This document shows, piece after piece, positions 15,867 to 24,900 of a DNA stretch of 64,000 nt. The stretch lies in NCBI GenBank assembly GCA_947383275.1, contig CANDCW010000003.1, positions 7,441-71,440 of the forward strand, given 5' to 3'. Numbering within the stretch: position 1 is the stretch's first letter; each line of letters starts with the position of its first letter. The position numbers and the translations under genes were made by a program. Below the pieces are notes generated by a model, which was not told the DNA's origin, did not search any database, and worked only from the letters and a program-made list of their open reading frames with translations. The DNA comes from an uncultured Bacillota bacterium. Lineage in GTDB: Bacteria; Bacillota; Clostridia; Oscillospirales; Oscillospiraceae.

Positions 15867-17171
15867 ATGGACGCAGAAAAAATTGAGCGCTATGGTTCTC
15901 TCTTGGCTCTTGCAGAAAAAATGAATCAGGCTTTGAGCGTGCTTGCGGAAGATCCGGAGGACGAGCAGGCTCTGGAGGAGGTATCCTGTTCTTTCGGAAC
16001 GTTGCAGCCCTACCTTTCCGGCGAGTTGTCATATCGGATCCTATACCTCTTTTCGGGGGCTGAGATTGAACCGGAGGATTTGCGGGAAGCCGGCCGCCGG
16101 CTTTTTAACGAGATTGCTAAAGGTACGTGTCAATTTTTAATCGAGTCGGTAAGCAGCTGTACCTATGTGGAACAAGGTGAGGCAGATAAGCTGTTCCTGC
16201 TCTGGGACAAAATTCCACATACGGCAGCAAAAGTCTATCAGGGAATATTTGACTGCTGTGTGAAAGCAAGTGTTTCCGCTCCCGTTCAGGCGTTTGAGCA
16301 TATGCTGCGCATTTTTGAGGAACAGCCGGGCCTGCTGTCAGGAGAAGGGAATCCGCATCCGGATTATGTTTATCGACCCTCAGAACAGCATACATTTGAC
16401 CAATGCCCTATTTGCGGTGGGACCGGGGAGCCCTATTACAACGCTTTCGCCTATCAAATGGCTGACTTCCGCTACCCGCATCTGCCGGCTAAGCTTTGAA
16501 TGAAGTGCGGCTCTTGCGGAAATCTCTACACCTGGAAATATCCGAAGGAGCTTTTGAAGTACAGCGAAGTTGAACAAATGGTTGTTCCTGATCCAACAAA
16601 AAAATTGACAGCAATATCAGAAACCGGTGGGGTGGGCCTGTCGATTTGGTCAAATGTTTTGAATAAACTGCGTACCTATACGAATGGGACAGAATTGCTG
16701 GAAGTGGGAATTGGGGAGGGAGACCTGTTGGCTGTTGCGCTGGAAATGGGATATCAGCCGGACGCGGTGGAAATTGTCCCTAGCATAGCCCATAGGGTAT
16801 CGGATATACTGGGGATCCCCATCTGGTGTGGTGATTTTTTACATTACGCACCTGATAAGACCTATTCAATCATTACGATGGGCGATGTAATTGAGCATGT
16901 TACCGACCCGGAGAAAGCGCTGAGAAACGCCTATGGCTTGCTGCGGGATGACGGCGTACTGTGGTTATCCACTCCCAATTTTGAAAGCTCGTTTTCAAGA
17001 ATAAAGAAGTTTTATGATCCTATGTGGACAGAGCCGTACCACATCTCTTATTTCAACCGCGTGGGTATAGAGGCTCTGGCCGCAAAATGCGGGTTTACTC
17101 TGCGGGAATATTGCGTTAGCCAGCGGTATAATGGGTCAATGGAGCTGATCCTGACAAAGTGCAGGCACTAA
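15867..17171 (+). pseudogene. Zn-ribbon SAM methyltransferase interrupted by an in-frame TGA
   Basis: Two same-frame reading frames abut without a base between: 15867-16499 (210 residues) and 16500-17171 (223 residues), separated only by TGA at 16497-16499. The first ends with half a zinc ribbon (CPICGG at residue 180). The second starts with the other half (MKCGSCGNLYTW), then a class I methyltransferase: ELLEVGIGEGDLL, IITMGDVIEHV, GVLWLSTPNFES, a final substrate loop. Read through, the join is PAKL-[stop]-MKCGSCG, where a Trp codon (TGG) would fit, so a single G-to-A change explains it. It may be a nonsense pseudogene, a sequencing error, or two cooperating fragments, since the second has its own ATG. 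N-terminal residues 1-175 are helical and unrecognised. Confidence 0.75.
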
Positions 17172-17186
17172 AGAGGTGTTTCCTAT

Positions 17187-17975
17187 ATGAAAGTCGTCAT
17201 TTTAGCGGGCGGACTGGGAACCCGCATCAGCGAGGAGAGCTACCTTAAGCCCAAGCCGATGATTACCATCGGCGAGCAGCCCATTTTATGGCACATTATG
17301 AAGTATTACTCCGCCTTTGGCTTTAACGATTTTGTGATCTGCTGCGGCTATAAAGGCCACATGATTAAGGAGTATTTTGCGGACTACTACCTCCACCGCT
17401 CCGATGTGACCTTTGACTTTTCCGCGGAAAACCGTATGACGATCCACCAAAACATTGCGGAACCCTGGCGGGTGACACTGGTGGATACCGGCCTGAACAC
17501 TCAGACCGGGGGGCGGATCAAGCGGGTGCAGAAGTATGTTGGAGACGAACCGTTCATGCTGACCTACGGCGACGGGGTGAGCGATGTGGACCTGAACGCC
17601 CTGCTGGCGCAGCACCGGGCGTCGGGGAAAACCGTGACGCTGACTGGTATTCAGCCCGGCGGGCGGTTCGGCGTGCTGGACCTGGAGGGGCAGACGGTGG
17701 TTGGCTTCCGGGAGAAGGCCAGAGAGGACGGCGGCTGGATCAACGGCGGGTTTATGGCGGCGGGGCCGGAGCTTTTTGACTGCCTCAGCTGGGATGAGGG
17801 CTGTGTGTTGGAGCGCCAGCCTCTGGAGACACTGGCCCGGGAGGGCCGGCTGGGCATTTACAAGCATGGGGGCTACTGGCAGTGTATGGATACTCAGCGG
17901 GACCGGAACCGGCTGGAGGGGTTGTGGAAATCCGGACGTGCCCCTTGGATGATTTGGAAAAAGAATGAGGTGTAA
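17187..17975 (+). CDS. rfbF: Glucose-1-phosphate cytidylyltransferase
   Basis: A 262-residue nucleotidyltransferase. VVILAGGLGTRISEES near residue 3 is the signature loop, and KPKPMITIGEQPILWHIMKYY, LHRSDVTFDF and YVGDEPFMLTYGDGVSDVDL are specific to the RfbF/DdhA subgroup. It makes CDP-glucose from CTP and glucose-1-phosphate, the first step toward CDP-3,6-dideoxyhexoses. The next two enzymes of that route, RfbG and RfbH, are encoded about 23 kb downstream at the end of the same island. It lies 15 bases after the methyltransferase gene and four bases before the NeuB-like gene. Length matches the family (about 257). Confidence 0.95.
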   Translation: MKVVILAGGLGTRISEESYLKPKPMITIGEQPILWHIMKYYSAFGFNDFVICCGYKGHMIKEYFADYYLHRSDVTFDFSAENRMTIHQNIAEPWRVTLVDTGLNTQTGGRIKRVQKYVGDEPFMLTYGDGVSDVDLNALLAQHRASGKTVTLTGIQPGGRFGVLDLEGQTVVGFREKAREDGGWINGGFMAAGPELFDCLSWDEGCVLERQPLETLAREGRLGIYKHGGYWQCMDTQRDRNRLEGLWKSGRAPWMIWKKNEV

Positions 17976-17978
17976 AAA

Positions 17979-18803
17979 ATGTCCGTATTTATCATTGGCG
18001 AGATCGGGATTAATCATAATGGCAGCTTGGAACTGGCAAAAAAGCTGATTGATGTGGCAGTGGGAGCCGGCTGTGACGCGGTGAAATTCCAGAAGCGCAC
18101 AGTGGATGCAGTGTATACAAAGGAGTATTTGGACAGCCCCCGGGAAAGCCCATGGGGAACGACCCAACGGGCCCAAAAGGAGGGTCTGGAGTTTGACAGA
18201 GCGGAGTACGATGCGATTGACGCATACTGTAAGGAGCGCGGGATTGCGTGGTCCGCTTCGGCTTGGGACGTGGAATCCCAGCGGTTTTTGAGCGGATATC
18301 ATTTGCCGTTCCACAAGGTCGCGTCCGCGATGCTGGTCAGGGAGGACCTGCTTGAAGAGATTGCCCGGGAGGGGATTTTTACTTACATCGCCACCGGCAT
18401 GTCAACCTGGGGGGAGATTGACCGTGCAGTGGAAATTTTTCGCAGGCATGGCTGTCCCTTTGCACTGATGCACTGTAACAGCACCTATCCCATGGCGGAG
18501 GAGGATGCGAACTTAAAGCTGATTCCTGCGCTCCGGGTACGGTATGGCTGTGATGTGGGCTACAGCGGCCATGAGACCGGCATCCGGGTCAGCACTTTAG
18601 CGGTGGCTGCCGGTGCCTGCGCGGTGGAGCGCCATATTACGCTGGACCGAACCATGTACGGTTCTGACCAGAAGGCGTCTATAGAACCGGAGGAGCTGAA
18701 CGCGCTGGTGCGCGAGATCCGGCTGGCAGAGACGATTCTGGGCAGTGGGGAAAAGACGCTGTCCGAGGCGGAACAGGCGGTAAAGGCAAAATTGAGAGGA
18801 TGA
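17979..18803 (+). CDS. NeuB-family nonulosonate synthase without SAF domain
   Basis: A 274-residue protein of the N-acetylneuraminate/legionaminate/pseudaminate synthase family, a TIM barrel that condenses phosphoenolpyruvate with a 6-carbon sugar. Motifs: IGEIGINHNGSLELAKKLI near residue 5, DAVKFQKR near 34, KVASAMLVREDLL near 110, VGYSGHETGI near 190 and ERHITLDRTMYGSDQKASIEPEEL near 215 (metal- and PEP-binding residues). Ordinary NeuB, NeuB2 and PseI are about 340 residues and end with an antifreeze-like SAF domain that closes the neighbouring active site; here the protein stops after the barrel. Related SAF-less members exist, and their acceptor sugar is uncertain. No cytidylyltransferase (NeuA) is seen nearby. 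Confidence 0.85.
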   Translation: MSVFIIGEIGINHNGSLELAKKLIDVAVGAGCDAVKFQKRTVDAVYTKEYLDSPRESPWGTTQRAQKEGLEFDRAEYDAIDAYCKERGIAWSASAWDVESQRFLSGYHLPFHKVASAMLVREDLLEEIAREGIFTYIATGMSTWGEIDRAVEIFRRHGCPFALMHCNSTYPMAEEDANLKLIPALRVRYGCDVGYSGHETGIRVSTLAVAAGACAVERHITLDRTMYGSDQKASIEPEELNALVREIRLAETILGSGEKTLSEAEQAVKAKLRG

Positions 18804-18810
18804 ACAGTCC

Positions 18811-19875
18811 ATGATCGAACTGGTGATATTTGATATTGACGGCGTGCTGACCGATGGGAGCATCCTGGTAGACTCCCAAGGTAGGGAGCAGAAGCGGGTT
18901 AGTATCAAGGACATCGACGCGATATTTGAACTGAAGCGGCGGGGCTACCGGCTGGCGGCGGTGACGGGAGAAAAGACGGAAATTGTGGATTACTTCCAAA
19001 ACCGCTTCCCTTGGGACAGGTTTTACCGCGGCTGCAAGCGGAAGCTGGAGACAATCCGGGAGCTGGTCCGGGAGCTGGGCCTGTCCATGGAGCAGACGGC
19101 CTACATCGGGGACGGCAAGTATGATCTGGAAGTTCTCCCCCATGTGGGGCTGTCCGCCTGTCCAGCGGACGCGATTCGGGAGGCGCGGCTGACGGCGGAC
19201 GTGGTCCTGCAAAAGCCGGGCGGAGAAGGCTGCGTGTGGGAGCTGCTGTCCATTCTGGAGACGGACCGCCAGCCGGAAAATTCAATTCGGTATTTTAACG
19301 GGCGGATGGCGGAGCACCAGCTTATCTTTAAGAAAATGGCTTCCGACCAAGCCCTGACTGGAAAGATCATGGCGGTGGGGCAGGCGCTGGCGGAGCGGCT
19401 GAGAGAAGGCGGGCAGCTGTTCCTGTGCGGCAACGGCGGCAGCGCGGCGGATGCCCAGCACATCGCAGCGGAGTTTGTAGGGCGGTTCTACCGGGAGCGC
19501 CCGGCCCTCCGGGCGGAGGCGCTGACCACAAACACCTCAATTTTGACCGCCATCGGGAACGACTACGGCTATGAACGGATCTTCGTCCGGCAGCTGGAGG
19601 CAAAGGCAGGACACAACGATGTGCTGATTGGCATTTCTACCAGCGGCGGCTCCAACAACGTGCTGGAGGCCCTGCGCTGCGGAAAGAAAATGGGCCTGCT
19701 GACGGTTATGCTTACGGGCGGACACTACCCGGCCGAACTGGACGGGCTGTGCGATTATGTGCTGAATGTGCCGTCTCAGATCACGCCCCGCATTCAGGAG
19801 GCGCATATTTTCCTGGGCCACTTGTGGGCGGAGTTTGTGGAAGCAAAGCTTTTTGGAGATGAAAACGGAGTATGA
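18811..19875 (+). CDS. Fusion of KdsC/YrbI-type HAD phosphatase and GmhA-type SIS isomerase
   Basis: A 354-residue two-domain enzyme. Residues 1-150 are a HAD phosphatase of the KdsC/YrbI group (VIFDIDGVLTDGSI with both Asp; VTGEKTEIV; GDGKYDLEVLP), which removes phosphate from 3-deoxy-nonulosonate or octulosonate phosphates. Residues 165-354 are a SIS domain of the GmhA type (FLCGNGGSAADAQHIAAEFVGRF near 205; GISTSGGSNNVLEAL; ITPRIQEAHIFLGH), which isomerises sedoheptulose-7-phosphate to D-glycero-manno-heptose-7-phosphate. The two are usually separate proteins. It sits between the NeuB-like gene and the TPP-enzyme gene, with which it overlaps by four bases. The fusion suggests isomerisation and dephosphorylation of the same sugar (inference). 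Confidence 0.88.
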   Translation: MIELVIFDIDGVLTDGSILVDSQGREQKRVSIKDIDAIFELKRRGYRLAAVTGEKTEIVDYFQNRFPWDRFYRGCKRKLETIRELVRELGLSMEQTAYIGDGKYDLEVLPHVGLSACPADAIREARLTADVVLQKPGGEGCVWELLSILETDRQPENSIRYFNGRMAEHQLIFKKMASDQALTGKIMAVGQALAERLREGGQLFLCGNGGSAADAQHIAAEFVGRFYRERPALRAEALTTNTSILTAIGNDYGYERIFVRQLEAKAGHNDVLIGISTSGGSNNVLEALRCGKKMGLLTVMLTGGHYPAELDGLCDYVLNVPSQITPRIQEAHIFLGHLWAEFVEAKLFGDENGV

Positions 19876-21620
19876 AAAAAGTTTCCAGCTACATATTTGA
19901 ATTTTTACGGGCCAAGGGCGTATCGCAGTGCTTCCTGCTGCCCGGCGGAGGGGCAATGCACCTGGTGGACTCACTGGGGCAGTCTGGGATGAACTATGTC
20001 TGCTTTCAGCACGAGCAGGGCGCGGCCTGCGCTGCGGAGGCCTACGGCCAGCATACCAACGCTCCGGCGCTGCTGCTGGTGACCTCCGGGCCCGGAGCTA
20101 CCAACGCCATCACGCCGGTGGCCGCCGGGTGGATCGACTCCACGCCTATGTTTGTTATTTCAGGCCAGGCTAAACGCCCCGATCTGGTGGGAGACAAAGG
20201 GGTGCGGCAGATTGGCTCCCAGGAGGTTCCCGCCATTCCGATGGTGAAACCGGTGACAAAGTACGCAGCGGAGATCCTGGACCCGGCGGAAATCCGCTAC
20301 CACCTGGAGCGGGCGTGGCATGAAGCGACAACCGGCCGGCCGGGCCCGGTGTGGCTGTCCATTCCGCTGGATGTCCAGGGGGCGCAGGTTGAGGAGGCTT
20401 CCCTGCCCGGATATGTTCCACCTGCGGCGCCCGAAGCGGACTTCGAGGCAGCTACCCGGCGGTGTGTGGAGCTGCTGTGCGCGAGCCAAAAGCCCCTTTT
20501 GCTGGCTGGAAACGGCGTCAAGCTGGCCGGCGGCGAGCAGGCGCTGGAGCGCTTTCTGGACAAGCTACCTATCCCGGTCCAGACCACATGGAAGAGCATT
20601 GACCTGATGGGGGAGGACCACCCGCTCTACGCCGGGCATCCCGGCATTATGGGCGACCGGGGAGCCAACTTGATTTTGCAGGAGGCCGATTTGCTGATTT
20701 CGGTGGGCAGCAGGCTGGACACCAGCCTGACCGCGTTCAACGAGGCCAACTTTGCAAAAAACGCCAAAAAGGTGGTTGTGGATATTGATCCCAAAGAGCT
20801 GGACCGGATGGAGATGGAGAAGGAGGTATCCTTCGCCGGCGATGCGGCCCGGTTTCTGTCTGTGCTGACGGAAACTGCCGCCACGTTGTCTGGGGCAGAC
20901 CGCTGGCGCGGCTGGCTGGACCGCTGTAAGGCCCTGCGGGCCCGGTTCCCGGTGGTGACGGAGGCCCACGAAGCGGTTCGAGGCGCTGTCAGTGCCTACT
21001 GGTTTATCAGCCGGCTGTGCGGCCTGCTGACGCCGGAGGACGTGATCGTCCCGGAGAGCTCCGGCGGGGCGGGGGAAATCACCTATCAGGCGTTCCAGCT
21101 TAAGAAGGGGCAGAAAATGAAAAATGCGGCAGGGCTGGGCTCCATGGGCTTTGGCCTGCCTTACGCCATCGGGTCCTGCATTGCCAATGGCGGGCGGAGG
21201 ACCATCCTCATCAACGGGGACGGCGCCTTCCAGCTCAACATTCAGGAGCTGGAGACGGTGCGGCGGCTGAAGCTGCCCATTAAGATGTTTATCTGGTGCA
21301 ACGACGGCTATGCCAGTATCCGGAGTATGCAGAGCGGAAATTTTGGCCGTCAGGTGGCCAGCGGCCCGGAGAGCGGCTACACCGTGCCCGACGTGGCGGC
21401 GGTGGCTGCGGCCTATGGCTTGCCCACGTTCCATATTTGGGATCACCAGGAGCTGGAGCGGGTGCTCCCGGCGGCGCTGAGTACGGACGGCCCCTGCCTG
21501 TGCGCTGTTGCAATGTCGCCGGAGGAGACCGTTTCCCCCAGAGTCAAGGCGTTCCCTCAGCCGGATGGAAGCATGAAATCAGGAACACTGGAAAATATGT
21601 GGCCTTATGAGTCAATTTAA
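19872..21620 (+). CDS. Thiamine-diphosphate-dependent enzyme (acetolactate-synthase-like; candidate YerE-type sugar-branching enzyme)
   Basis: A 582-residue enzyme with the three domains of the acetolactate synthase/pyruvate oxidase superfamily: N-terminal PYR (LLPGGGAMHLVDS; catalytic Glu in CFQHEQGAACAAEAYG near residue 48), central domain, and C-terminal PP domain with the TPP/Mg motif INGDGAFQLNIQEL near 455 and CNDGYASI. Clostridial biosynthetic ALS lies in ilv operons; this one is inside a sugar island with RfbF, RfbG and RfbH. In Yersinia, YerE, a relative, adds a two-carbon unit from pyruvate to CDP-4-keto-3,6-dideoxyglucose to make yersiniose. That role fits here but is inference; a different acyl acceptor is possible. 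ATG overlaps the previous stop. Confidence 0.8.
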   Translation: MKKVSSYIFEFLRAKGVSQCFLLPGGGAMHLVDSLGQSGMNYVCFQHEQGAACAAEAYGQHTNAPALLLVTSGPGATNAITPVAAGWIDSTPMFVISGQAKRPDLVGDKGVRQIGSQEVPAIPMVKPVTKYAAEILDPAEIRYHLERAWHEATTGRPGPVWLSIPLDVQGAQVEEASLPGYVPPAAPEADFEAATRRCVELLCASQKPLLLAGNGVKLAGGEQALERFLDKLPIPVQTTWKSIDLMGEDHPLYAGHPGIMGDRGANLILQEADLLISVGSRLDTSLTAFNEANFAKNAKKVVVDIDPKELDRMEMEKEVSFAGDAARFLSVLTETAATLSGADRWRGWLDRCKALRARFPVVTEAHEAVRGAVSAYWFISRLCGLLTPEDVIVPESSGGAGEITYQAFQLKKGQKMKNAAGLGSMGFGLPYAIGSCIANGGRRTILINGDGAFQLNIQELETVRRLKLPIKMFIWCNDGYASIRSMQSGNFGRQVASGPESGYTVPDVAAVAAAYGLPTFHIWDHQELERVLPAALSTDGPCLCAVAMSPEETVSPRVKAFPQPDGSMKSGTLENMWPYESI

Positions 21621-21676
21621 AGATTAATTATACCATAAATTGCAATTGAATAAGCTTTGCTGGAGGTGAACATTTA

Positions 21677-22849
21677 ATGAGAAAAGAATGCCCTATATGT
21701 AAAAGCAATACAAAAAAACACCTAAAAACAATCAAATTTGCAGTGCCTGAATATTTCCATCTCCCCGATCAGTATGACGTGGTGGTATGTGATTGTTGCG
21801 GATTTTGCTATGCGGCTACAGAAGCATCAATAGAAGATTATGATCACTATTATAGCCAATGTAATTTTTACAGTGGGGTACCCAATGAGCATAAATGGCA
21901 AATTGAAGAAAATGAAAAAGTTTTTGAGCTCGCTAAAGCGGTATCCAATAAAAATGGTTTGCTTTTAGATATAGGCTTTGGCAAAGGAAATTTAATGCGT
22001 ATATTGAGAAAGGGTGGTTTTAGCCGTGTTTGCGGGTTGGATCCGTCCAAAACTAGCGTAGAAATAATGCGCGAAGAGGGGTTTGAAGTATACGAAGGGA
22101 GTGTTTTTGGCGAAACAGTGGCGGAACTTAAAGAAAAATGCAACTGCGTGTTTTTGATTGATGTGTTAGAGCACCTATTAGATCCGTGTTTAGCGATTGA
22201 AAATATTTTAAAATATATGAAAACGGGAGGAACGCTGATAGTAAGCGTTCCCAATTACGCTGCCCTATGTGATACAGATTTATACAGTACGTACCCAATT
22301 ATACCGGATCAGTTTAATCAGGAACACATTAATTATTTCTCCTCTGTTTCTTTGGATAACTTGCTAAAAGCATATGGTTTATGCAGAATTTCCAGTGAAC
22401 AAGCGCAGAGATTGGAAATGACGGACGGACCTGAGCTGCTGATAGCGTATCGATATAAGAAGAGTGTAAAAGAATCGAAAGAAGAGCGGAAGGATAACTT
22501 TTGCAGTAAAGTCCTTGTAGACTACTTCGAGAAAAATGATATGTTGGAGCAAGTTATCAACAGAAAGGTTACGCCTTTTGTTGACGCTGGGGAGCCGGTT
22601 TATGTTTGGGGAACAGGTTCCTATGCTATGTGGCTATTAGCCAATACAAGAATGAATGCTCTGAAAATTGAAGCTTTCATTGATAATAATCCTACCAAAG
22701 TAGGAAAAATGCTGTATGGGAAGCGCATTATTAGCGTGGAAGAACTGAAGCAGGATGTTCCGATTTTGATTTGCGCTATGAAATATTCCGCAGATATTGA
22801 AAATCAAATTAAATTAGCAAATTTGTCAAACATATTTTTGGTAATTTAG
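21677..22849 (+). CDS. Zn-ribbon SAM methyltransferase with C-terminal Rossmann module (sugar C-methyltransferase layout)
   Basis: A 390-residue protein. Residues 3-50 hold a zinc site (CPICKSN... CDCCGFCYA). Residues 95-235 form a methyltransferase (GLLLDIGFGKGNLMRIL, then VFLIDVLEHLLDP, GGTLIVSVPNYA). Residues 305-390 are a Rossmann-like module (VYVWGTGSYAMWLLA... AFIDNNPTKVGKMLYGK). The order matches NDP-sugar C-methyltransferases such as TylC3 (Methyltransf_13/23/14). It probably methylates a keto-sugar or the glycan. The gene is conspicuously A/T-rich compared with both neighbours and is preceded by a 56-base A/T-rich gap, pointing to recent acquisition. GGAGGTG lies nine bases before the ATG. 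Confidence 0.8.
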   Translation: MRKECPICKSNTKKHLKTIKFAVPEYFHLPDQYDVVVCDCCGFCYAATEASIEDYDHYYSQCNFYSGVPNEHKWQIEENEKVFELAKAVSNKNGLLLDIGFGKGNLMRILRKGGFSRVCGLDPSKTSVEIMREEGFEVYEGSVFGETVAELKEKCNCVFLIDVLEHLLDPCLAIENILKYMKTGGTLIVSVPNYAALCDTDLYSTYPIIPDQFNQEHINYFSSVSLDNLLKAYGLCRISSEQAQRLEMTDGPELLIAYRYKKSVKESKEERKDNFCSKVLVDYFEKNDMLEQVINRKVTPFVDAGEPVYVWGTGSYAMWLLANTRMNALKIEAFIDNNPTKVGKMLYGKRIISVEELKQDVPILICAMKYSADIENQIKLANLSNIFLVI

Positions 22850-22874
22850 CGAAAAAGAATTTGGGGGAGAATGT

Positions 22875-23885
22875 ATGCTGGAGCGGCAAAAATTAGCAAA
22901 GCGGAATGAGCGGACGCCATTGGAGAAGGTGCTGCCGTTGAAAGCGCCCTATGTCCTATATATTGACCCGTGCGGGCTGTGCAATTTTAACTGCAATTTC
23001 TGCCCCTGCTATCGTTCGTCCTACCGGGCGGAAGAGCGGCATGCGATGATGGACTTTGGGCTGTTCCAGAAAATAGTGGATGACATGGCGGAGTTTGAGG
23101 AACCAGTCAGGGTTGTGTACCTTTATGGCTTTGGAGAGCCGCTCCTGAACAAAGATATTATTAAGATGGCCCGTTATCTGAAGCAAAAAAATGTGTGCCG
23201 TGAGATCAGGATATACACGAACGGGGCGCTGCTTTCGCCTGAGATGAATCAGCAGCTGGCGGACAGCGGCATTGATTTGATACGCATCTCACTGGAGGGG
23301 CTTACCAGCGAGGACTATAAAGCAACGTGCGAGGCGAAAATCGACTTTGGCGAGTTGGTCAAAAATATAGCGGACTTGTATGAGAGAACGAGAGGCAAGT
23401 GTGAGGTTTCGGTCAAGGTGGCCAACGTGTCCATCAGGACGGAAGCGGACGCGGAAACGTTTTACGATATATTTGAGCCAATTTCTGACTACCGGTTTAT
23501 AGAAGATATTGTGGAGGGCTGGCCGGAGTTTGAGGAGATTGTCCTTCCGGAGGGGACCGTAAACGCCGATGAGTGGATCTGGCGCAAAAAGGACAGAAAA
23601 GGTTACACCATCTGTACGTACAGCATGACAAATATGGTGGTGTACGCCAACGGATATGTGGGCGCCTGCCCGGCGGACTGGAAATTTGGCACACAGTATG
23701 GGGATGTGCATGAGAGCTCCCTGAAAGAGCTTTGGAATTCGCCCCAGCTCCGGCAGCTTCAGTTGAAGCACCTGGAGCGGAGGAGAAACGAGATAGACGT
23801 GTGCCGGAACTGCAAATGCTGCGGATATGACGATGTGGATGATGTGGCGGATATCATTATTCAGAGGATAAAGGAGCGTGGATGA
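22875..23885 (+). CDS. Radical SAM/SPASM protein, paralogue A
   Basis: A 336-residue radical SAM enzyme. The [4Fe-4S] motif CNFNCNFC starts at residue 36, followed by PCYRSSYRAEERH. VVYLYGFGEPLLNKDI near 80 is the GGE-type SAM-binding strand, and RIYTNGALLSPEM and DLIRISLEGL follow. The C-terminal SPASM-like part has Cys residues in ICTYSM, GACPADWKFG and VCRNCKCCGYDD, which could hold an extra cluster. This is the first of three closely similar proteins (also 23890 and 28883). Substrate is unknown; in glycan islands such enzymes are thought to remodel sugars or lipid carriers by radical chemistry. GGGGGAG lies seven bases before the ATG. Confidence 0.85.
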   Translation: MLERQKLAKRNERTPLEKVLPLKAPYVLYIDPCGLCNFNCNFCPCYRSSYRAEERHAMMDFGLFQKIVDDMAEFEEPVRVVYLYGFGEPLLNKDIIKMARYLKQKNVCREIRIYTNGALLSPEMNQQLADSGIDLIRISLEGLTSEDYKATCEAKIDFGELVKNIADLYERTRGKCEVSVKVANVSIRTEADAETFYDIFEPISDYRFIEDIVEGWPEFEEIVLPEGTVNADEWIWRKKDRKGYTICTYSMTNMVVYANGYVGACPADWKFGTQYGDVHESSLKELWNSPQLRQLQLKHLERRRNEIDVCRNCKCCGYDDVDDVADIIIQRIKERG

Positions 23886-23889
23886 ACCA

Positions 23890-24900
23890 ATGGAACGGGA
23901 GAAGCGGGAAAAACAGAACCAGAGAGTTCCGCTGGAACAGGTCGTTCCGCTGAGCACTCCATATATTGTATATATCGACCCGTCCGGGGCCTGCAACTTC
24001 AAGTGCAATTTCTGCCCCTGCTACATGTCGGACTATCGTGCGGAAGAGCGGCACACGGTTATGTCTATGGAGCTGTTTGAGAAGATCCTCCGGGATTTGA
24101 AGGAAATGGACGAGCAGATCAAGGTGGTTTACCTGTGGGGGTTTGGCGAGCCGCTGGTAAACCGGAACCTGCCTGACATGGTAAAACGCCTGCGGGAAGA
24201 GCAGGTTTGCAGAGACATCCGAATTTATACAAACGGCTCGCTTTTATCCCCGGAAGTGGGCCATGCGCTGGTGGATTACGGCGTAAATCTGATCCGGGTG
24301 TCTCTGGAGGGGATTAACGCGGAGACCTATTCGGAGCTGTGCGGATACAACATGGACTATGAGGAGCTGGTCGGCAATCTCGCCGAGCTGTACCGCTACA
24401 GCAGGGGAAAGATGCAGCTGGGCATCAAGGTTGTCAATGCTTCCTTAAAGACGAGAGAGGATGTGTCCCGTTTTTACGATACCTTCGAGCCGATTTCAGA
24501 TTTTTTATACATTGAAAACATAGAAAATGTGTGGCCTGACTGCCCGGAGATCGTGGTTGACAACTCCCAAAATATGTATTCCGAACAGTGGAACACCGTC
24601 TTTGGAAGGAAGAAAAACAAAGTTTGCGCGGAGCCGCTGATTTCCATGATGATTCACTCCAATGGAATTGTGAGCGCCTGCTGCGCGGACTGGAAGTTTG
24701 CCACGGCGTATGGGGATGTACGGGAAAAGAGCATTAAAGAAATTTGGAATTCGGAGGAGCTGAAGCAATTTCAATTGGCGCATCTGGAACGGGGCCGGCA
24801 GGCGCTGCCGTTTTGCGAGGACTGCATCATAGAGTCGGACGATGATATTGACTGCGTGGCCGGCGAGATCGCAGGGCGCATCAGGAGGAAAAGGCTGTGA
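23890..24900 (+). CDS. Radical SAM/SPASM protein, paralogue B
   Basis: A 336-residue paralogue of the preceding gene. CNFKCNFC begins at residue 35, then PCYMSDYRAEERH, VVYLWGFGEPLVN, IYTNGSLLSPEV and LIRVSLEGI; the SPASM-like end has SACCADWKFATAYGDV, IKEIWNSEELKQFQL and FCEDCIIESDDDID. ATG at 23890 is preferred: an in-frame GTG at 23878 lies only one base after AAAGGAG, although the ATG spacing (13 bases) is a little long. The gene overlaps the aldo-keto reductase gene by four bases, so the two are probably translated together. Function beyond SAM radical chemistry is unknown. Confidence 0.85.
   Translation: MEREKREKQNQRVPLEQVVPLSTPYIVYIDPSGACNFKCNFCPCYMSDYRAEERHTVMSMELFEKILRDLKEMDEQIKVVYLWGFGEPLVNRNLPDMVKRLREEQVCRDIRIYTNGSLLSPEVGHALVDYGVNLIRVSLEGINAETYSELCGYNMDYEELVGNLAELYRYSRGKMQLGIKVVNASLKTREDVSRFYDTFEPISDFLYIENIENVWPDCPEIVVDNSQNMYSEQWNTVFGRKKNKVCAEPLISMMIHSNGIVSACCADWKFATAYGDVREKSIKEIWNSEELKQFQLAHLERGRQALPFCEDCIIESDDDIDCVAGEIAGRIRRKRL

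Noticed and set aside
16497..16499. TGA as a selenocysteine codon or programmed readthrough site
   Set aside because: No SECIS-like hairpin is apparent directly after it, and the position fits Trp rather than Cys in the zinc-ribbon context; a nonsense change is simpler.
19872..21620. Ordinary acetolactate synthase IlvB for branched-chain amino acids
   Set aside because: No ilvN, ilvC or ilvD beside it and it is overlapped by a sugar-phosphate enzyme gene; similarity alone does not settle it, so the call remains family level.
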